From NCBI RefSeq assembly GCF_037042905.1, contig NC_087257.1, positions 19,922,001-19,986,000 of the forward strand: 64,000 bases of DNA, read 5' to 3'. Within the stretch, counting starts at the first letter, position 1. Each line of letters opens with the position of its first letter. The DNA comes from Lytechinus pictus (Eukaryota > Echinodermata > Echinoidea > Temnopleuroida > Toxopneustidae). Positions 34,207 through 49,300 of the stretch are shown here, piece after piece. The notes under the pieces were generated by a model. That model was given only the letters and a program-made list of their open reading frames with translations, ran no database searches and had not been told where the DNA came from. A program made the translations under genes and the position numbers.

Positions 34207-34589
34207 ATTGAAAATAAACATCTTTCATATTAAATGAAATGTATATTGATTATTATTTTTGTTTGTATTTTTTTATATTGAATCACAATATGTTGCAACA
34301 ATGGCAATTCTAAAATGTTCATAGAGGAATCAAACCTTGTCTAAAATCATAACGAGAACAAAATTTTGATATTTCATGTGACAAAATAGAGTTGGAGACA
34401 TCATTAGTTCCCTTATTTACATATCAACCATGTTTTGTAATATTAAGCAAATATTAAATGTCATTTCTTTCTTTACATCAGATTTTCATGAAATTTTCAC
34501 ATTTTATTTTGGGCCTTTGCTATTCTTCTCTCTCTAAGTTTACTTTTTGTTGGAGAGGGGGGGGCGCGCGACATGGCCTTTAAAGATTA

Positions 34590-36480
34590 ATAGATAAAAA
34601 ATTAACACTTTTCAATGGAAAAAAATGTTTAAAAAAAATTGACAGTCCACACATAGGGTAAGTAAGAGACCTTACAAGAGTAACTGGCTTTAAAGAACAT
34701 GTTAACAAACTCTACGATTGAAGGTTTATTTTAATCACCATCCAAATAGGAAACAAAAAAATATTCACCTGACACAGTATCTTAACGAAATATTACACCT
34801 GATTTGTTCCACAGGGTTTCAACATATTTTTACAATCCACACGAAGATGCTGTCGCACACAATGAACATGAAGATAACATACATGGCAAGGCAAAGCACT
34901 TTGGTACATTTCACTGACTGACCAACAAAAATCTTTCAAGGTAGTACAAAGAATTATACATCAATGAGAAAAATATAAGTACTTTGACCTGAATACATCA
35001 AGGTGTTTTTTAATCTGTGATCTGAAACATGGTTTCCGCAGGTTTCATGCATTACATGGACACTTAAGTACAGATATAGGAAAAGGGCCTAAATGATTAA
35101 TAAACGCTTTTATCACAATGTGCTTAATCACAACTGTTACTATCGCTACAGCAATGAAGAGCCAACTGTTAACGTAATTAGTCAACATAAACAGTAGATT
35201 GTTTAAACAGTGGGCTTGTTAAGTGTTTACGTGTGCTGTGTTAAAAGCCCACATTATACCTGGGCTGTAGCTCAACTTCCGCTACATTATATGAAATTAA
35301 TGCGTTGAATCTGCATAAACCATGGTTTAGAACACAATTCACAACCCCCTTTGCTAATTTGAGCTTAAAGCTTCAGGTCCAATAGCAACTGACAAGAAAA
35401 TCTACTCCAAAACTAACAATACAAATAATTAATCGGACAATGTATGATGTCATACAACGATAACCACAACAACTTGGTCAGCTCTTGGCAGTATAGTGTC
35501 ATTGCAAGATAAAGATCACTTTAAATAACACAAATTTTCACATCCATGGAGAAAATATATGAAATTTAAGGCTGCCTCGATAAAAAACCCTAAAGCCCCT
35601 TTTACAATTGGTGGTGCGACTGCTTACAACTGTTGCGATTGCGTGCAACATATACTGTGACCAAATGATCGCAAACGATCGTAAGAGCGATTGTGAAAGC
35701 CCCTTTACTTGACCAAATTTTCATAACACAATAAAATGCATCTACATGTAATAAATAACATGATACAAGAATAATGGCAGATTAGATCTTAAGTCTCATT
35801 AATTTTGACAAATGTTCTCATAACATACATCAATGATCATTCAAACAAATAATTATTTGGCCATTAATCTACAAACAATTTGGGGCCAATCTACCTATAG
35901 GCCTACTCTGGAAGTCAAATTACTGGCAGACATTCACCCAATATTCTATATCTTTCTTAGAGTTTTAATTAGAGTATGTTTATACTAAAAATATAATAAA
36001 AATGTAAATTATTTTCTTTACATTAGAATAATTATATTAGTCTGGTTATTTAAAATGCCCTTAAGACATAAATTGTACATCTCTAAGTGCTTACAGATTG
36101 ATCATTACCCCGGTTCTCGGACTCCTACATATGCACATCCGTCACTCCCGAAGGAGTATTCCAGCCAGTGGCTAATGAGGATAGATAATCAAATGGCCAA
36201 AAAATCAAATTCTTTTAATTATTCAGCCTTTAAAATTTCATTGAGTATATCAGGATTAATTTCTTCATATTTGCAATATAAAGCACACATAGCTATTGCT
36301 CAGTACCCGATGTACACTTATCGGTGCTTAGCACACAATCAACAAGAATACTGCTATTACTTGAAGCACATTAATTGCAACTACTTCTCCTATATGCAAG
36401 AATCTGTTGATTCTGTTGCAGGTGGTGTTACTGACACCAGCAGCAGCACCAAACCAAATATAACACTACACTACCATTGT
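34590..36480. other. Intergenic, no gene recognised
   Basis: AT-rich sequence without a convincing exon on either strand. The 205-codon plus frame at 36055-36672 runs from unique sequence into a SINE and shows no domain. Confidence 0.5.
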
Positions 36481-36483
36481 GGT

Positions 36484-36778
36484 TGGGAGCATCGTGGTGT
36501 AGCGGTTATGACGGTCATCTTTCAACCTGAGGGATGTTGGTTCGATTCCAAGCCATGGCGTGTTTTCCTTCAGCAAGAAATTTACCCACATTGTGCTGCA
36601 CCCAACCCAGGTGAGGTGAATGGTCGGAATTTATTCCTTGAAATGAAGTGTGCGCAACAGATGCTCTGCTAAAGCCAGGGTAATTATGCTGCATTACTTA
36701 GAGCACTTCTGATAAAGTAAGTGCTAAGTGCTATATAAGCAAGTATAATTACTATTATTATTATTATTATTATTATTG
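36484..36778 (+). mobile_element. tRNA-derived SINE (copy 2)
   Basis: The head 'atcgtggtgtagcggtta', the B-box-like 'ggttcgattcc', the body 'cagcaagaaatttacccaca' and a final run of ATT repeats match the copies at 26681 and 58400. Confidence 0.8.
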
Positions 36779-36904
36779 AGATACTAGGCAGAGGCATAAA
36801 AATAATAGTCAAATGTAAAGTGTACAAAAATGAACAATAAATTCTTAAACAGATACGAATGGATCACTCTATTCACTATTCATGGCCATTGATATAATGG
36901 TTCC

Positions 36905-37060
36905 ATTTCTAATAACAATAATATTATGGTCCATATACATAGCGCAGTTACTATAATTGCATATACTCTACTGCGCTTGATACTTGGTAGCATATTATTA
37001 CCCCGGCTGTAGCTGAGCCACCATAGAGGCGTTAAAGCATTCAAGGAATAAATCCTAGCG
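36905..37060 (-). mobile_element. SINE 3' half, minus strand
   Basis: Read on the minus strand it gives 'ggatttattccttgaatgc', then 'ggctcagctacagccggggt' and a decayed ATT tail, like the SINE 3' body. No tRNA-like head is found. Confidence 0.5.
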
Positions 37061-37338
37061 GGTCCTAGAAGGAGAGGGGGGTGGTGTGGGAGCCAGTGGC
37101 ATGTGTGTCATTACTATTAAAATCCAATGGAACTCAGACATCAAAGTCAGACATCAATTAAAAAAAATATATATAAATAAAAAAGAAGGGGAAAATGTAG
37201 GCTCAAACACTGAAATGGAATTAGTATGTCCATGGAAAAGGTTTTTTGTTAAAAGGGAATTTTGGGGTTCCGTTATTTTTCTGTAAGCAAGCACATCTTT
37301 AACTCGGGTACTATCTGCTCATTAATTTGAGTTTATTG

Positions 37339-40300
37339 TCAAAGTTCAACATGGGTTTTATGATTTTCCTGTCCTGTTCTGTCTGAGGTGTGATGATCAT
37401 TCAGAACAACAGACTCCCCTCCAAGAATAATGTGATTCAGAGCTTGCATGGTCTTCACAATCCTGTCATAGCAAGAGAAAATAGTCATAATTTGTTAAGT
37501 CATTTATTATTTGACTCTTTGTTTCTTTGTTTAATTTATTCATCACTCGGCTCACCCATCTTTTCAATCTTCTATTCAAACATTCAGCTACATGTATCCT
37601 TAAGTTATTCATTCCATCCCTCCATCTATCCATTCATCCATCCATTCTTTCATCTATACATTCTTCCATTCATCAATTCCTTCATTCATTCATCCAATCA
37701 TTTACACATCTATCCCACCATCAGTTCATCCATCCATCCATCTATTTATTCATTCATCCATCCATCAATCCATTAATTCATCCATTTATTTACTTATTCA
37801 TCTATCCATTCTTTCATTCATTCACCCATCCATCCTACCATCAGTTCATCCATCCATCTATTCATCTATCTATTCATTCATTCATCTATCCATCAATCCT
37901 TGCATCCATTCATAATTCATTCATGTATCCAACCATCCATTCATCCATCTATCAATCTATCCATTCATTCAGTCAGTCAGTCAGTCATCCATTCATCTAT
38001 TCATTCACTCTTCTATCCAACCATCCATCCATCCATTTTGGATGGTGGTGCATAGCAGGCCTTAAGAAATAGGAAGGAAGCATTGTTTCAAGTTCAGGGT
38101 TCACTCAAGCATGAGATATGCACACTCTACAATCTTAGTGAAACTTCCAAGCAGTCTGCAAAAAAAATTGCATCAAAAGAACTCTTGTATCTTGTTTTCT
38201 ATCTAATTTTACAACATGACCTTTTGACAGTATGAAGAGAAAGAATTACTCTTGGATGGGCCATTTTGAATTTTTTGCTATTAGAAAACTAAATTACTGT
38301 TTTGGCTATTTACAGAGAAACTTCCCTGGCAACTCGTTGGTTTTAGGGTGGCTGGTCACACTAAATATTTAAAACTCTGACTCACGTCCTGTGAAATATC
38401 AGTTTCTTTTTATCCAGGAACATCTGGGCCTTCTCTGGGATGGTTCTACTTGCTTGCTCATTCTTTTCAATCTTGGCACTGACTTTCTCCAAGATACGCA
38501 CTTTGACGGCATCTGACAATCCTAGAAAAGAAACAGAGAGAGATGTTGTCTTAAGGATAATCAATAATGGCCATAAGAATGATAATGATAGGTGGGATCT
38601 GTAGGGCGCCAAATCCACTCTGCAGAAAGCCCAAGGCGCAATGAAAGAATGAAAAGAGAGAGATAATGAAATATACATGTGCACTGATAAATTATGAACT
38701 TGAGAAATGACTGACATTTAAGAGTAGCAAGCATCGAATAGACGTGTGTTAAGGTAACATTTAAATGTGTCAAATTTGAAACATACACATTGCATTGTTT
38801 ATCTTTAAAAATTTCCTTTAATTTGACCTCATATCTGGGTAGATTACTCTTTTGAACAGAAGAGATAAGTTCATCCTACCTTCAAATATTTTAGGATCGA
38901 TGTTTGTGTTTTCCAATGTCTCGGTGTCCTCTATTTCAATCTCATGCTTATTAAAGAAGTCTGCTGCTTGGCGTACGATTGCTTGCTCAGTGGTATTGAC
39001 AAAGACATACATGTAGCAGGATGGGGTGTCCGACACTGTGTGCACGTTATGAAAGTCTCCTGCTGGCAACTTAAGTAAGAGATCAATATAATAAGATGAA
39101 TTTAAGGAAACATACGCATCATTAATAATAGTAATATTCCACATTTCTCTAGGGTTCCATGACATTTGCTCCGGCGACAATTGCTCTGATGGAAAATTGG
39201 CTGTTAAGGCAAACATAAATCTTAAAACCTCCAAAACAAAATAAACCCTTATCTTCATCTTTACATTATTCTGAACCAAATACTCTATTACCATCCTAAC
39301 TCTAACCCTATGCCATCTGAGATATTGAGCGAGGAGCAAATGTTGTGTCACCTTATCTAAAGCTTAATACATTAAAACTATGTCTCTATAATAAAGCCGT
39401 TTTATTGATATTATATTACCCCAGTCATCAGATCTTGGCTTACCCACACATTAATGTATGCACTTTCTCTACTCCTTGGAGAGCATTCCAACAAGAATTC
39501 TTACACTCAATTGCTAGGTACATGTATACTAAACAGGCTTTAGCATCCTACCGGGTACCTATTCAACACCTTGAAGGAGAGTGGCAAAGTGTGAATTAAC
39601 GCCTTGCCAAAAGACGCTAGACCAGGTGGGGTTAGACCTCACAACCTTCTGATTAAAAAGCAAGAGTCAAAACCACTACACCCAGATGCTTCATTATTTG
39701 AAATTAAAAATTGTTGAGAACATTACATTTACACAAGTGATATCACTTTATCTGGAAAGATTTTCAAGGCAAGGCAAAATTTTTAGTTAACATTTGAGTC
39801 TCCTTCCATTTGAAGTCTAACTGAGAAGTAACAACAGGCTTGATTTCCTATACGCTAAAAACCAATGTACATACATGTAGATTATTTTATCATAAGTACA
39901 TTGCCATGTCAATTTTCTGTTATATTTTTTCATATAAAAGCCAGTGGAGGAAAAGTTTTTTTTCAAGTATCATAGACTAATAAATGAAATTAAATTGAAT
40001 GTACATGATTGGAAACCTCACCTGTATCCGATCTCCAATGTGAAGAGTGATATTTCGTTTTCTTTCTACCAACTCCACCATGACTGAACCACTAAGAACC
40101 TGGATGGTTGTATTCCCAAGATCTTCACTTATGAAATTCTCAAGGTATAAACCTGATTTATGAAAACAAACAAAATATCTTGAATAGCAATAATATGTTG
40201 ACCTCTAGTAATAGGATATTCACTAGCACTACACTACACTAACACCAAAGCAATACAGTGTACAACACACAAAAGCACTACTGTTGCAATCATTGTCAAA

Positions 40301-43300
40301 TATCTTCTTACCAGGAAAATCTGCTACAAAAGTAATATCTAGATATACTTGACCACATAGAAACACTATATGTACAGTATGTGCACATGAGCACACACCA
40401 ATACACTACACTACACACACACACTCAAGAACTACACTCAACACCAAAGCACTACACTATACTACATACCCAAGCCCTACACTCCTCTACAATCCAAAGC
40501 GCAACAATACAATACACTACACACACAAGCACCACATTCCTCTCCAACCACAAACTAGTACACTACACAACCAACACTAAACTATACTACACACCCAAGC
40601 ACTACACTCCTCTACAAACCTACATGTAAGTACTACAATAAACTACACACACAAACACTACAATAAACTACAAACCCAAACACTATCATAAGCTACAGAC
40701 ATAAGCACTACACAACCAACACTACAAATGCAAACACTACAATACACTACACACCCAAGTAATACACTATAACTTCAAACCCAGCCACAACATAACACCA
40801 CAAACACAAGCACTAGTATTGCCATCACTTTCGAAGGTCTTCTTACCAGGAAAATCCGCTACAAAAGTGATATCGAGCTCATCATCCAGCTGATCTTCAA
40901 TCTCTGTGAGTTTAATCCTCCAATCAGAGAGCTCCGTTAAGAGGGGCATTATCCAGGGCGTGGCACTGAAGGGGGACCAATCCGCCCTCACCAGATCCAT
41001 GTTAGGGTTGAACACCCTATTCAAGGAACAAGAAAAAATTGGATGCTAGAGCATTTGCATGCCTCACCACTGTTGGAAAACACTCCATCCATTGGAACGG
41101 ATGCAAATATTGGTTCCGTGTATAGGAGGATCACAACATCTACACATTAACAGCAATACACTATTTGTCAAAAAGGAGGGTGTTCACCTGGTGTATTCAT
41201 TGCACCTGCCAGTCCTCGGCAAAAATCTTCAGAAGGTCAAGTCAATCTTCAAGTTCAATTGCCATGATAACAAATATTTGTTATGACTGTGGGCATTAAC
41301 GGAATGACAAGACAGGATAAAATCACTCCACATTTTACTTTGTGGCACTGCAATAATAAATCATATATTAAAGGCAGTTATATCATATACAGTAACTGTT
41401 TAAAAAAATATTGCCAAATTTTGAAAATCAATAACTTCATTACTTTTTATCAGATTTTGATGAAATTTCCAGCGTTTTGCTTGGTGAATTTACTTTATTT
41501 TCATACAATAATGTCAGCTTGGAGTATCCCTTCATTATAAGGAAGTGATGTGATTAGTGTTTAATAAATAATCTATCTTAGCCTGAAATCATAGTCATCT
41601 GTCTCCTAAATCTATTTATATTTTCCAACTGTTGCTTAAATACATTATCTTATTTCTCAATTGCTTACCGTTGCTGGAACCGCCCATTCATTGATTTCCA
41701 TACATCCATGTAGAGCTGAGGTTCAGAGAGACCCATATCTTTGAGATGATGAGCGATGCATGTGGCATACTGCTTAGTCATATCACTGTGACCTGCCCAA
41801 CGATTGCTCTCTGTCCAATACTATAACAAGTAAGATTAAAGGATACTGCTTGTTCAAATGACTCTGATCCGCCCAATGTTTACGCCCAACATAACTCTCT
41901 GACCAGTACTGTAACAAGACAGATTTAAAAGACACAGCTTGTTCAAATGGTTTTGATCCGCCCAATGTTTACGGCCTACATTACTATATGACCAGTACTA
42001 CTACTATGACGACAATAAAGGATACTACGTAGTCATATCACTACGATCCGCCCCACATTTACTCTCAGTCCAGAACTATAGCAAGGTTACAGGATACTAA
42101 GTAGTATGGAACTACTCTCTTATATTGCATAGTCATATCACTGTGATCTGTCTGATTGTATCCAGTACTATACCAAACAAGATTAAAGGAAACTGCTTAG
42201 TCATATCACTGTGACCTGCCCAACGATTACTTTCTGTCCAGTACGATAGCAAGATTAAAAGGATAGTGCTTAGTGACATTACTGTGACCCACCCAACGAT
42301 TACTCTCTGACCAGGACTTTAACAATTAAGATTAAAGGATACTGTGACCAGCCCAACGATTACTTTCTATCCAGTACTATAACAAGATTTTAAAAATTCT
42401 GCTTAGTCATATCACTGTGACGGGCCAAACATTACTCTTTGTCGAGTACTATAATAACAAGAAACACCGTTAAACTTACATCTGGTGATAAATAGCCTTC
42501 GTTACCAGTCTTTCCATCGATATATTTGAGTTTAACATGTTGAGTATGCCAGGAATGAACCATCATATCCCAAGAATAGCCATAGAGACCATTGGTCCAG
42601 TTGTTATATCCCTATATAACCAGTGATAAAATGGAAAAGAAAAGTCCAGTTCTTATAACCCTGTACATGCATGCATGAAATGATAAGATGTCCACTTTAT
42701 AATACCGCTGTGCGTTTGTCAGATGTCTGAAACCGGTAATCATTTAATTTCATATCCTCCAAATCATAATTGTTTTAGGACAAAAAACATTCATAATCTA
42801 GAAATGAATTGCAATAGAGACGTTCACTTTTGAAGGGATTTATAAAAACTATAAATACATGAAGCCTTTTATATACATATTACATTTGATGCTTTGTTCG
42901 CTCATTAAATTTTGGAGAATACTCAGGTATCCGTAAAAGCATAAATATTCATACATTTATGATATAAGGCTAAAACATCATTTGTATTGAAATTGTATAC
43001 AAAATCATGTTTTTGAACAAAACATGTACAAAATTATGCGTATCTTCGGAACTGCATTACAAATTTGGTCTTAAAAGATGTGGGAGACTTGGAGAAAAAG
43101 CTCACAAAACATCGCCAGAGCTTTTCACACTGTGAAAATATTGCATGAAACATCAAGTTAGGGTTAAGACAGGTTACTTGGTAAATAACTTTGATTTGTG
43201 AGGATAATGTTTCTGTTCTTATTACCTTTGTAATGAAATGTGAGTAAGGCATGAACAGTTGGACGCATACATAGATGATTATTCCTATCACTGTTGATTG

Positions 43301-46300
43301 ATGTTTCCAGCTCATTTTACTGTTCCTCTTGACATTGCAAGGATCGTTTTTCTGTGTAACAAAGCAAAAACAGGTTGATTAGTGGCACATGCATTAACAT
43401 ACCGGTAATCTAGTCATGAAATGGAATCGTGACATGCACTTTGGATTTACTAGAACTAAAGATAGGCTTGAATAATCACAAGTCTAACCAAACTTCAACT
43501 ATATAAATAAATACCTTTTTATTTTCTTTCTTTGGAGGAGGATAGATGCAATTTTCACTCGGCTGGATGGTAGCAGAGAAGCTGACCGATGGGATATTGT
43601 TTTTCACGTAGATAGGGAGTATACTACAGAATGATCTCGGCCAAGATGGAGAGAAGAATACAGTCGTTGATGCTAGCATGGCATAGGGGAACATACCTGC
43701 AAAAATAACAACATCAAAACAAGTATGTGATAATCATAAATCAAAATTGCCAAAAGCAGATGAAAAGGAAACATTTTTCAAACTCCAATAAGTAGGAAAT
43801 GTATGTATTTTTTTGTTTTTTTGAAATTTCAATAATTTATTGAAACATATTTATTCAGGAAAACACTGTCTACATCAAGGTCCTGTACTTCTCTATCATT
43901 TAACATAGAGTTCTGAGGCAGTGTTTGGAGTCAAGAGAAATACATGACAAATACTTGTTCAGGGTACTCTGAGACCCTCTGCGCAGGAATCTATGATAGA
44001 AAGATGATTGTTCTTTTAGGATCTATTTTGAAAATCTGTGTCCACCTTTGAATGAAAGTGGCCCCCATGTGATGAATACCAACCTATGATTCTGTATAAT
44101 GTATTTCAAAGCTCTCTGACTTTCTAGAAATTCCCTTGTGGTTATGAACACTGGCTATCAATTTGACTTTGGCCAAAGATAATTTTTTTTTTTTTTAAAT
44201 ACTATAAGAGGTCCCTATAGAGCAGTTTACTGAAAAGGCTAACTTTTTAACATAAAATGACCCCCCCCCACCAAAAAAAAGGGGATCAAAGGTCACATGT
44301 GATAAATACTGACCTATGCTGAAGATCTGTGAGTTCATAATGTGAAAGGAGGAGCAGAAGAAAGTAGCGAAGAGACGAGTAGCATCAAAGAAAAGAAGGA
44401 AGCCTGCTGATAGATCCAAGATGAAGCCACCAAGATGAACGATGAGGTAATCAATCTCTTCATCTGTTAGCATCAACCTGAGAAAAATATTCAAGATTAG
44501 CAAAGATGGAAATAATCACCATGAGCTATTAAAATCTTTGTTACACCAGGGGATCAACCTCGACAGGTCTTTGGCCTTTGCCATTTTTCCACATCCACAG
44601 CATTTTTTTTTTCTTTTGAATATTGTGGATCTTCTTCTTCTTCTTCTTTGGGTATACTGCCCAACGCCCCACAATGGGAGCCAACCGGGCAGGAAGTGCG
44701 CAGATGTTAATGGCACAGAGAGAGAAGATGCTTGTTTAGTCTTTGCTTAGCTTTGTGTAGATTTGAAGTATGTTTCGCTTGAAGGTTTCTGTGTTCTTGA
44801 TTTCAATGGTTGGGGTGTGAGAAAGTTCCAGTCTGGGATGGTTCTTGGAATGAACGAATACTTGTAACAGTTTTTGTTGGTGGAGATGGGAATGAAGCTT
44901 ATGGATGAAGATTTCCGAAGGGGCCTTTTGACCGGGCTCGAGACTTTTCGCACTGGATCGTTGAAGCCCAGTGGATTAGTCTCCACACTTGGAAACAGAG
45001 GGTTATGGGTCCAAATCCCAGTAACGGAGTGATGTTCTTCAGCTAGATATTGATCCACATTGTGCTGCACTTAACACAGGTGATGTAAATGGGTACCTGG
45101 TAGGAATTTATTGAAAAGCTAGTGCGCTGTGAAAGGCTTGCCAGGCTAAAACCAGCGTAATAATAGCCCTTGGAAGCGTCTATAGAGATATTAAATGGTT
45201 CCTGATATGCACCATACAAGAAGTGAATATTATTATTTTATATTCTTGAACATACTGCACATATTGTTGTGAATAAAGTGAAATTTGAACATGAAAAATC
45301 ATGAAAATCAAAGCAATAAATTCTTACCTGAACGGTTCAAATATCCAATGCTTTGACAAATACTCCATTGAATAGCCTCCTATCCAGTCCGCATCCAATT
45401 TCTTTAGACCAGCGTAGAAATATACCACAAAGATCTATGGTCAAATACATCATAAACAAATTTGAAAAATAAAAAATAAGATTAAACAGTGTAAAGGAAA
45501 GTAATGAGAAATGAATAATATAAGCACGCTGTTCCATTAAATGTTAGGTCTTTCACAAGCAATATTAAAACACTTTCCCACATATGCATTTCTGTGTTAG
45601 TGATCTGCAGAGTTATCGGTTTTCAGCTAAAATGTGATGATTTCACAAAGTTAAAGTTTACGTCACCGGTAATGTACCAGATCTACATCTATAGTAATAT
45701 GGTGACAATTAAAGCTTTATTTTAAAGTGTTTTTCTTGTGAAATAACTTTTTCTGCTACACTCTATGGTTTTTAAAGTGAGTTTACCTGAAAGCGAATGA
45801 TAGCAACATTCCAGAGAGGTACATTGGCATTTCTTATTTTTGGATTCAGCAAGGCATCAACAGACCTGTGAGGGAAAACAGAGGTAGAAAAATATATCCC
45901 TGGTGGGTGTTTTATAAAGCTGTTCATAAGTTAAAGAAACTTTACAAGCGACTAGTGATCCTTTCTTGTGATAAATGATATACACCAAATCTTCATTCAG
46001 TTGACGTTGATTTAGCACCTCAGAAAGGATCACCAATCGTTCGTAAAGTTGTAACGTACGGACAGCTTTATGAAACATTCATCAGGTGCATCATTTTATC
46101 AAACCATTTGGATATGAGAGAATTAATTGCAACCAGTAATTAGAATTGAATTCATTTAACAAATATAAACAATCGATATACAACCCTTACAAATGTAGAA
46201 ACAACGTCAGAATGATTATGAATAAAAGGGTAATCATCTTAAGTCAGAAAAGGAAATAATCATCAGTGCTCTCATTAATATAAAACGAAAGATAACAGTA

Positions 46301-49300
46301 TCTATATTCTTTTTTTTATGCCAATTTTTGTGACTGTTGTATCTGTCCTCATTCCTTCCACCTCCCTCCCCAAGCCAAAAGACAAGCTATGTCAATGTAC
46401 ATAGTGTCCTTCATGACCTTTGCACTTGACACCTCAAGCAATCAGATTACCCTCACTCTTATACTTGGAGCATATTTTAGTTATCACAAGAACATATGGG
46501 AACGTCTGGAAGAACAGAAAAATATGGTGGATGAAGGCATATAAACTGGTATGTGAACATTGCTTGACATTTATTAAATGGGGGCGATATAACCCACTAT
46601 GTGTTGGCTCAGTTGGTAGAGTTTCCATCTCACAACCAGGAGGTCAGGAGTTCAAGTCCTGGCCGTGTCGGACCAAGAGATGTTAAAAGGCGGGAGTTGT
46701 TGCTACCCTGTTTGGCGTTACACAACAATCTAAGGGATAGAGCAACATCGACCTGGCGTTGCACAGTGGCTGCCGGCCCAAGATCAATTGGACAAAATCA
46801 ATTTTCAGAGTATTTCTATTTTGGATATCTATTTCGAACAATAAAATATGGATTTCCACATTATATTTTTTAAAGCTGGCTATTACTGAATATCTAAATA
46901 TGCAATATATCTCACCAGAACCGATTTGCATCCATGAAGATGAGCTGAAAACTGATCAGGCCATACAAATATGAATGATTATTCCATGTTGTCTTGTCTA
47001 AGAAGAAGATATACCAGTATGGGATACAGAAGAGGAGACAGCTCAGCCGATAAAAGGCTCCAAGAAATATACCAAATGCACCTGTAATAATTAGAAATAA
47101 CGCAATATACCAATTGATCTTATTTATCCAGAAAATAAAAAAGTATACCATAATACACCAAATGATTAATTTAGAAAATAAAAAGTAAATCATAACATAC
47201 TGAATGATCCTATTTATTTAGAAAATGACATAGGCCCGTATTCTGAAGTCGGGTTTAACATAAACTCGGGTTTAAACTTGTGGTTTAAGTATGGTTAGCC
47301 AATTGTTACATAAATCACTAACAGTAGAGATATCATATTTCAGCTCATTTGACTCTCAAATTATTCATAATTGTCTAGGAAGTATAAATAGATGATTGTC
47401 TTCACCATTGAAGAATTAGAAAAAGCACAGTAAATATAAGAAACATACAACTTAATAAAAATTTTGACACTTTTGGCTTCCCATAATTTCAGCACAGAGT
47501 TAGACCATGGTCTAAGTTAAACCTGACTTACTTCAGAATACGGGCCATGTTACTCTATATCATATGGAAATTGATCAATATAACACATTTGGACAGTCCA
47601 AATGTCAAGAACCTTAATAGCAATGCAATTTTTAAACTAATGTGAGTAGAGTCAAATAGACTTGGTAAACAATGAACAATTACAACAAATCGATGAACCC
47701 ATTAGAAACTGAGCCTGCCAACATGCAGACCGGAGTCTATGGAAACAAGGGTTATATAACAAAATCATTCAGTATCCTACTGGTTAATCTACAAAGCTAA
47801 CCAGGCTGTGGACTTGAGGATGATTTAATCAAAGAATGAGGATCCCATTTTTCACATCTCAGTTATAAAAACAATATTATACATATTTTGGGCATTGTGA
47901 AAGGGCTCACATTCTGTACACTTCAAACAGTTCAACGCCCGTCTAACATGTCCATGAGCAAAGCAAAGGGAGTGTAAGACTGTTCCAGAGATATCTTGTA
48001 TGGGACGTTCTCACTACTTTCCTAGCTTCAATATCTCCCCTAACCACCAGCCCCCCCCCCCCCTAAAAAAGGTATAACACTTAAAAATTCAAGGATCATC
48101 AACAAACAGGTTTGTGATAAAAAATAAATGATTACTTACTTTTAAAAAAAAACACAGTTCAAAGTGCCCCAATCAAAATGGAGGGGTTTTTAGGGAAAAA
48201 AATACATGGGGGCTTGGGGCAATTTAGCCCCTAAAATGCTCAAAAGGGCCTTGGAAACTGAAAAAAAGGAGCCCTAGAAATCCCCATTCATCGCAATGTT
48301 ATTTCTTATCCAATGTTGCACATTTAGGCAGTAACTTGTGAAAACTAGCCCCTGAAAATAAAAAATAAAAAAAATTTGCCTGGTTTTTTTTTTAAATAAT
48401 TAAAACAGAACTTTTATTACTGTAAAGATGAAAGAATCAGGAAGAGACTACCCCCTGTATACCTACCTATATACATTGTCAAATATACCACGTACATCCA
48501 ATCAACAGGTAGCGGTTTAAGTGCATTGAAAAGCGGAAAGCGGCATTCGTTGGGATCTCCCCATCGATAGTCTGCGTACGCCATACCTCGTTCTTGTGGT
48601 ATGTCTAACATCATAACCAGGCCTGGTGGAAGAAAAGAAGAGTGTTAACAATTCAATTCAATTCATTTATTTTTTTCTTTCAATCTTTTCACAATGATAG
48701 TTCAATTTACAACATAATGACATTTATAATTGATTTGCACGATACAATAACAACACAAAATTAAAAGAGGAGACCTACTAAAAAGCAGAGATTGTCGGGT
48801 GGAGGCTCCCTATTGGTACATTTTATAGATTATGAAAAACATATATTAGATAAATGAATAAAAATGAATAGACAATATAAAGAAATAAAATTTAATAAAG
48901 AAATGAATAAAAAATTAAAAAAAATGAATGACCCAGTGTACACTGTATGTAAACAAATCAATAAAATGATGAAATACATCATGAAAGAGAAATTAATACA
49001 TATGATACATACATTACACTCTGTATTACATTGCATAGGGAAATGCAACGAGATTTTTATAAGATGGTAAAAAAAAAAATCTTACCAAATAATATTCTCC
49101 ATATTGCAATAGATGCTGGATCCTGAGGAGAATTCATGAGCTTTACGATGGAACTCCATGAACTAATATCTGAGATATCAAATCCAAAAAGGCTCCTCAT
49201 TGTAGTGTTACACCCCTTCTGGGATAATGTAGAAACAGGTTGTCTGGGTGCTGGGGCATCCCCAGAAGCTGAGGGGGTCCTGCCAGTGTCTGGCATATCT

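Noticed and set aside
36090-36180. Possible alternative last GGCX exon on the minus strand
   Set aside because: A short open frame (WLEYSFGSDG) looked coding-like, but exon 37462-37339 joins in phase, matches the carboxylase C-terminus and gives the expected length.
36055-36672. 205-codon plus-strand reading frame
   Set aside because: The second half is SINE sequence, the first half has no motif, and no splice sites or codon bias support it.
37390-38072. His/Ser/Ile-repeat frames of 128 and 181 codons
   Set aside because: CATC/CATT microsatellite inside the last GGCX intron.
41783-41965. 60-codon minus frame of repeated peptide
   Set aside because: Off-frame reading of the exon-edge tandem array of GGCX.
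46604-46680. Functional tRNA gene
   Set aside because: A- and B-box motifs are present but the acceptor stem does not pair, and the sequence continues into a SINE body.
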